From contig NZ_JADTQG010000020.1 in NCBI RefSeq assembly GCF_016008875.1, forward strand, positions 49,142 through 113,141: a stretch of DNA of 64,000 nt, given 5' to 3'. Both the position numbers and the translations under genes were made by a program. This DNA comes from Ectopseudomonas mendocina. Its GTDB lineage: Bacteria > Pseudomonadota > Gammaproteobacteria > Pseudomonadales > Pseudomonadaceae. How positions within the stretch are numbered: the first letter of the stretch is position 1; the number at the start of each line of letters is the position of its first letter. Positions 62,140 through 64,000 of this stretch are shown here, piece by piece. The notes beneath the pieces were generated by a model. The model had not been told where the DNA came from and searched no databases. It was given only the letters and a program-made list of their open reading frames with translations.

Positions 62140-62154
62140 TACTACTTTGGTACT
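62140..62154. promoter_or_regulatory. ped-cluster motif upstream of the CXXCW gene
   Basis: TACTACTTTGGTACT, differing from the 57931 copy at a single base, 82 bp before the ATG at 62236. Confidence 0.7.
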
Positions 62155-62235
62155 GGTTTTCCTCTCCAACGTAGAATTCCCAAGCCTGCGACCATGGCCT
62201 GTAATACCACTACAACAATAAATAGAGACCTTGCC

Positions 62236-62811
62236 ATGAAGTACCGTCTGCCCGTGCAAGCGGGCCTGATGCTTGCCTGCGTATTACTGACCTGCCTTGT
62301 GCAGGCCGAAGAGCTTTTCGACGCCGATGGCTATCGCAGCAGCCAGTACCGCAGCCCGACGCCGTCCAGTCTGGAAGGCGTACAGATCGTCGATACTCCC
62401 GCCCTGCAGAAGCTCCTTGCCGAGCGCCCGGACACCCGCCTGATCGACGTCTACCGCCGCCCTTTCGTGCAGGACCGCTTCGTCGAGGACGCCCCCCACG
62501 CCAACCTGCCCGGCAGTCTGTGGCTGGCCAACGCCGGTGACGGCAACCTGGCCCCACAATGGCAGCGCTACTTCACCCACTACCTGCACCAGCAGAGCCG
62601 TGGCGACGTGCGCCAACCCTTCGTCTTCTACTGCCGCTCCGACTGCTGGCTGAGCTGGAACGCCGCGCGTCGCGCCCATGCCATGGGCTATCGCCAGCTC
62701 TACTGGTACCGTGACGGCGTCGATGCCTGGGAACAGGCCGGCCTGCCCCTGGTGCCCGCTCAACCCGCCGAACTGCCTGCTGCTTTCCTCACGCGCACTG
62801 CCAACCCATAA
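62236..62811 (+). CDS. PQQ-dependent catabolism-associated CXXCW motif protein
   Basis: 191 aa. Signal peptide ends near LVQA; rhodanese-like fold with LIDVYRRPFVQDRF and the motif FYCRSDCWLSWNAARRA that names the family. The Cys pair suggests thiol or redox work in the periplasm. Present in most quinoprotein ABC clusters; function unknown. 23 bp before the regulator gene. Confidence 0.9.
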   Translation: MKYRLPVQAGLMLACVLLTCLVQAEELFDADGYRSSQYRSPTPSSLEGVQIVDTPALQKLLAERPDTRLIDVYRRPFVQDRFVEDAPHANLPGSLWLANAGDGNLAPQWQRYFTHYLHQQSRGDVRQPFVFYCRSDCWLSWNAARRAHAMGYRQLYWYRDGVDAWEQAGLPLVPAQPAELPAAFLTRTANP

Positions 62812-62834
62812 TCACAACAACGAGGTGCAAGGCC

Positions 62835-63500
62835 ATGTACAAGATTCTGATTGCCGACGACCATCCGCTGTTTCGTGAAGCCATCCATAACGTCATCGCC
62901 GACGGTTTTCCCGGCAGCGAGATCATGGAAACCGCCGACCTGGACAGCGCCCTGGAGCTGACCCAGAGCCACGACGACCTGGATCTGATCCTGCTCGATC
63001 TGAATATGCCCGGCATGCATGGCCTGGGCGGGCTGATGAACCTGCGCAACGAGGCGCCGACCATCCCGGTGGTGATCGTCTCCGCCGAGCAGGACAAGCA
63101 GATCGTGCTGCAGGCCATCACCTATGGCGCAGTGGGCTTCATCACCAAGTCCTCGCCACGCGCGCAGATGACCGACGCCATTGCGCAGATTCTCGACGGC
63201 AACGTCTACCTGCCGCCAGACATCATCCGTTCGCAGAAGAGCGGCAGCTCGCGCCAGCACCACGACAACCCCAGCATCGCCCCGGAACTGCTGCAAGCCC
63301 TGACGCGCAAGCAACTGCTGGTGCTCGAGCGCATGACCAAGGGAGAGTCGAACAAGCAGATCGCCTACAGCCTGGATATCGCCGAAACCACGGTCAAAGC
63401 CCATGTCTCGGCCATCCTGCGCAAGCTGGGCGTGCATAACCGCGTGCAGGCGATCCTCTCGGCCGGCGATATAGACTTCGCCTCCTATCTGCGGCGCTAG
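62835..63500 (+). CDS. agmR: LuxR-type response regulator AgmR/ErbR-like
   Basis: 221 aa. MYKILIADDHPLFREAIHNV receiver start, phospho-Asp in LILLDLNMPGMHGLGG (about residue 58), Lys in GFITKSSPRAQM, and HTH LTRKQLLVLERMTKGESNKQ then AETTVKAHVSAILRKL. Near-identical to my memory of AgmR/ErbR (PedR1), which activates quinoprotein alcohol dehydrogenase and pqq genes. Its kinase is not visible next to it. A candidate binder of the ped-cluster motif. Confidence 0.92.
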   Translation: MYKILIADDHPLFREAIHNVIADGFPGSEIMETADLDSALELTQSHDDLDLILLDLNMPGMHGLGGLMNLRNEAPTIPVVIVSAEQDKQIVLQAITYGAVGFITKSSPRAQMTDAIAQILDGNVYLPPDIIRSQKSGSSRQHHDNPSIAPELLQALTRKQLLVLERMTKGESNKQIAYSLDIAETTVKAHVSAILRKLGVHNRVQAILSAGDIDFASYLRR

Positions 63501-63554
63501 CGTCCGGTTCATCGGCCTGTGCTAAAACGGCGGCCTCACCGATTGGAGCCCACA

Positions 63555-63974
63555 ATGCACATCCGCCCCTTCCGGCTCGCTGACGAAGCCGCTGTCGTCG
63601 ATCTCTGGCAACGTTGCGACCTGACCCGCCCGTGGAATGACCCGCACAAGGACATCCAGCGCAAGCTGACGGTACAGCCCGAGCTGTTTCTGGTGGGTGA
63701 GATCGACGGCAAGCTGGTGGCCTCGGCCATGGCCGGCTACGAGGGGCATCGCGGCTGGGTCAACTACCTGGCGGTGTGCCCGGAGCAACGGCAGCAGGGC
63801 CTGGCCCGTCAGTTGATGGCGTATATCGAAGAACAGTTGCTGGCCCTGGGCTGCCCCAAGCTCAGCCTGCAGGTGCGCGACACTAACGCGGCGGCACTGG
63901 CCTTCTACGAGCGGCTTGGCTACAAGATCGATGCCTCGGTGAGCCTGGGTAAGCGGCTGATTGCGGATGATTGA
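63555..63974 (+). CDS. GNAT family N-acetyltransferase (YpeA-like)
   Basis: 139 aa. Opens MHIRPFRLADEAAVVDLWQR; acetyl-CoA site VCPEQRQQGLARQLMAYIEE and LQVRDTNAAALAFYERLGYK. Matches the YpeA subgroup. TTGGAG precedes the ATG. It is 54 bp after agmR and marks the end of the ped cluster. Substrate unknown. Confidence 0.92.
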   Translation: MHIRPFRLADEAAVVDLWQRCDLTRPWNDPHKDIQRKLTVQPELFLVGEIDGKLVASAMAGYEGHRGWVNYLAVCPEQRQQGLARQLMAYIEEQLLALGCPKLSLQVRDTNAAALAFYERLGYKIDASVSLGKRLIADD

Positions 63975-64000
63975 CCGCACGCCCGTGTCGTAGATACCGT

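Overview
The window looks like a chromosome segment of a gamma-proteobacterium of the genus Pseudomonas. It carries the Pseudomonas-type order thrS-infC-rpmI-rplT-pheS-pheT-ihfA-merR-tRNA-Pro, REP elements of the type 'GTAGGAGCGG..CCGCTCCTAC', GC-rich codon use, and a pqq/ped (exa) quinoprotein alcohol-oxidation locus whose order matches, from memory, that of P. putida and P. aeruginosa. No database search was possible; all family names come from reading motifs.

Region 1 (1-22.5 kb) is an accessory copper-resistance island next to tRNA-Pro. On the minus strand it starts with a cytochrome c (cut by the window edge), copB, a small Met/His-rich protein and copA (multicopper oxidase). A PtrA-like periplasmic protein follows, then a bufferin-type RiPP operon bufABC (plus strand) and the chaperone copZ with a CueR-type operator. 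The far side of the island holds a Cu(I) P-type ATPase, a DUF2933 protein, a cupredoxin, a second PtrA-like protein and copRS. Four 14-bp CopR boxes (TTACA-N4-TGTAA type) lie at the promoters. Wedged in the middle (about 7.2-16 kb) is a mosaic. It contains the 3' fragment of a UvrD-like helicase, a scrap of an IS66 transposase with its terminal repeat, a P450 gene cut at that repeat, a fatty-acid-hydroxylase/AraC/lspA/DUF3703 operon, a CadR/PbrR-type MerR regulator with a divergent CDF transporter and two MerR boxes, two broken HAD hydrolases and a 3'-truncated OLD-type ATPase/nuclease. The simplest reading is that a Gabija-like OLD+helicase defence locus was destroyed when a metal-resistance segment entered it.

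Region 2 (22.5-30.4 kb) is core translation: tRNA-Pro(GGG), a MerR-like gene, ihfA, pheT, pheS, rplT, rpmI, infC (with an AUU start), thrS and tRNA-Val(GAC).

Region 3 (30.5-36.3 kb) holds an FAD amine oxidoreductase, a PA2778/PA2779-type peptidase/membrane pair, and the ErcS-like hybrid kinase with the ErcA iron alcohol dehydrogenase.

Region 4 (36.3-63.5 kb) is a nearly complete PQQ-dependent alcohol-oxidation system: pqqABCDE plus a PqqH peptidase; an NAD aldehyde dehydrogenase; a lanthanide-type (Asp-X-Asp) quinoprotein alcohol dehydrogenase (PedH-like) and a calcium-type one (PedE/ExaA-like); cytochrome c550; accessory SoxYZ-like, metallo-hydrolase and substrate-binding proteins; a pentapeptide protein; a sorbosone-dehydrogenase-like quinoprotein; a PedS2/PedR2-like two-component pair; a PQQ-associated ABC system; a CXXCW protein; and an AgmR/ErbR-like regulator. 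A shared motif with core TTGGTA(C/G)T recurs in at least six intergenic regions of this cluster and is a candidate operator. REP elements are dense here and in two cases are translated in frame as part of a protein. The window ends with a GNAT acetyltransferase.
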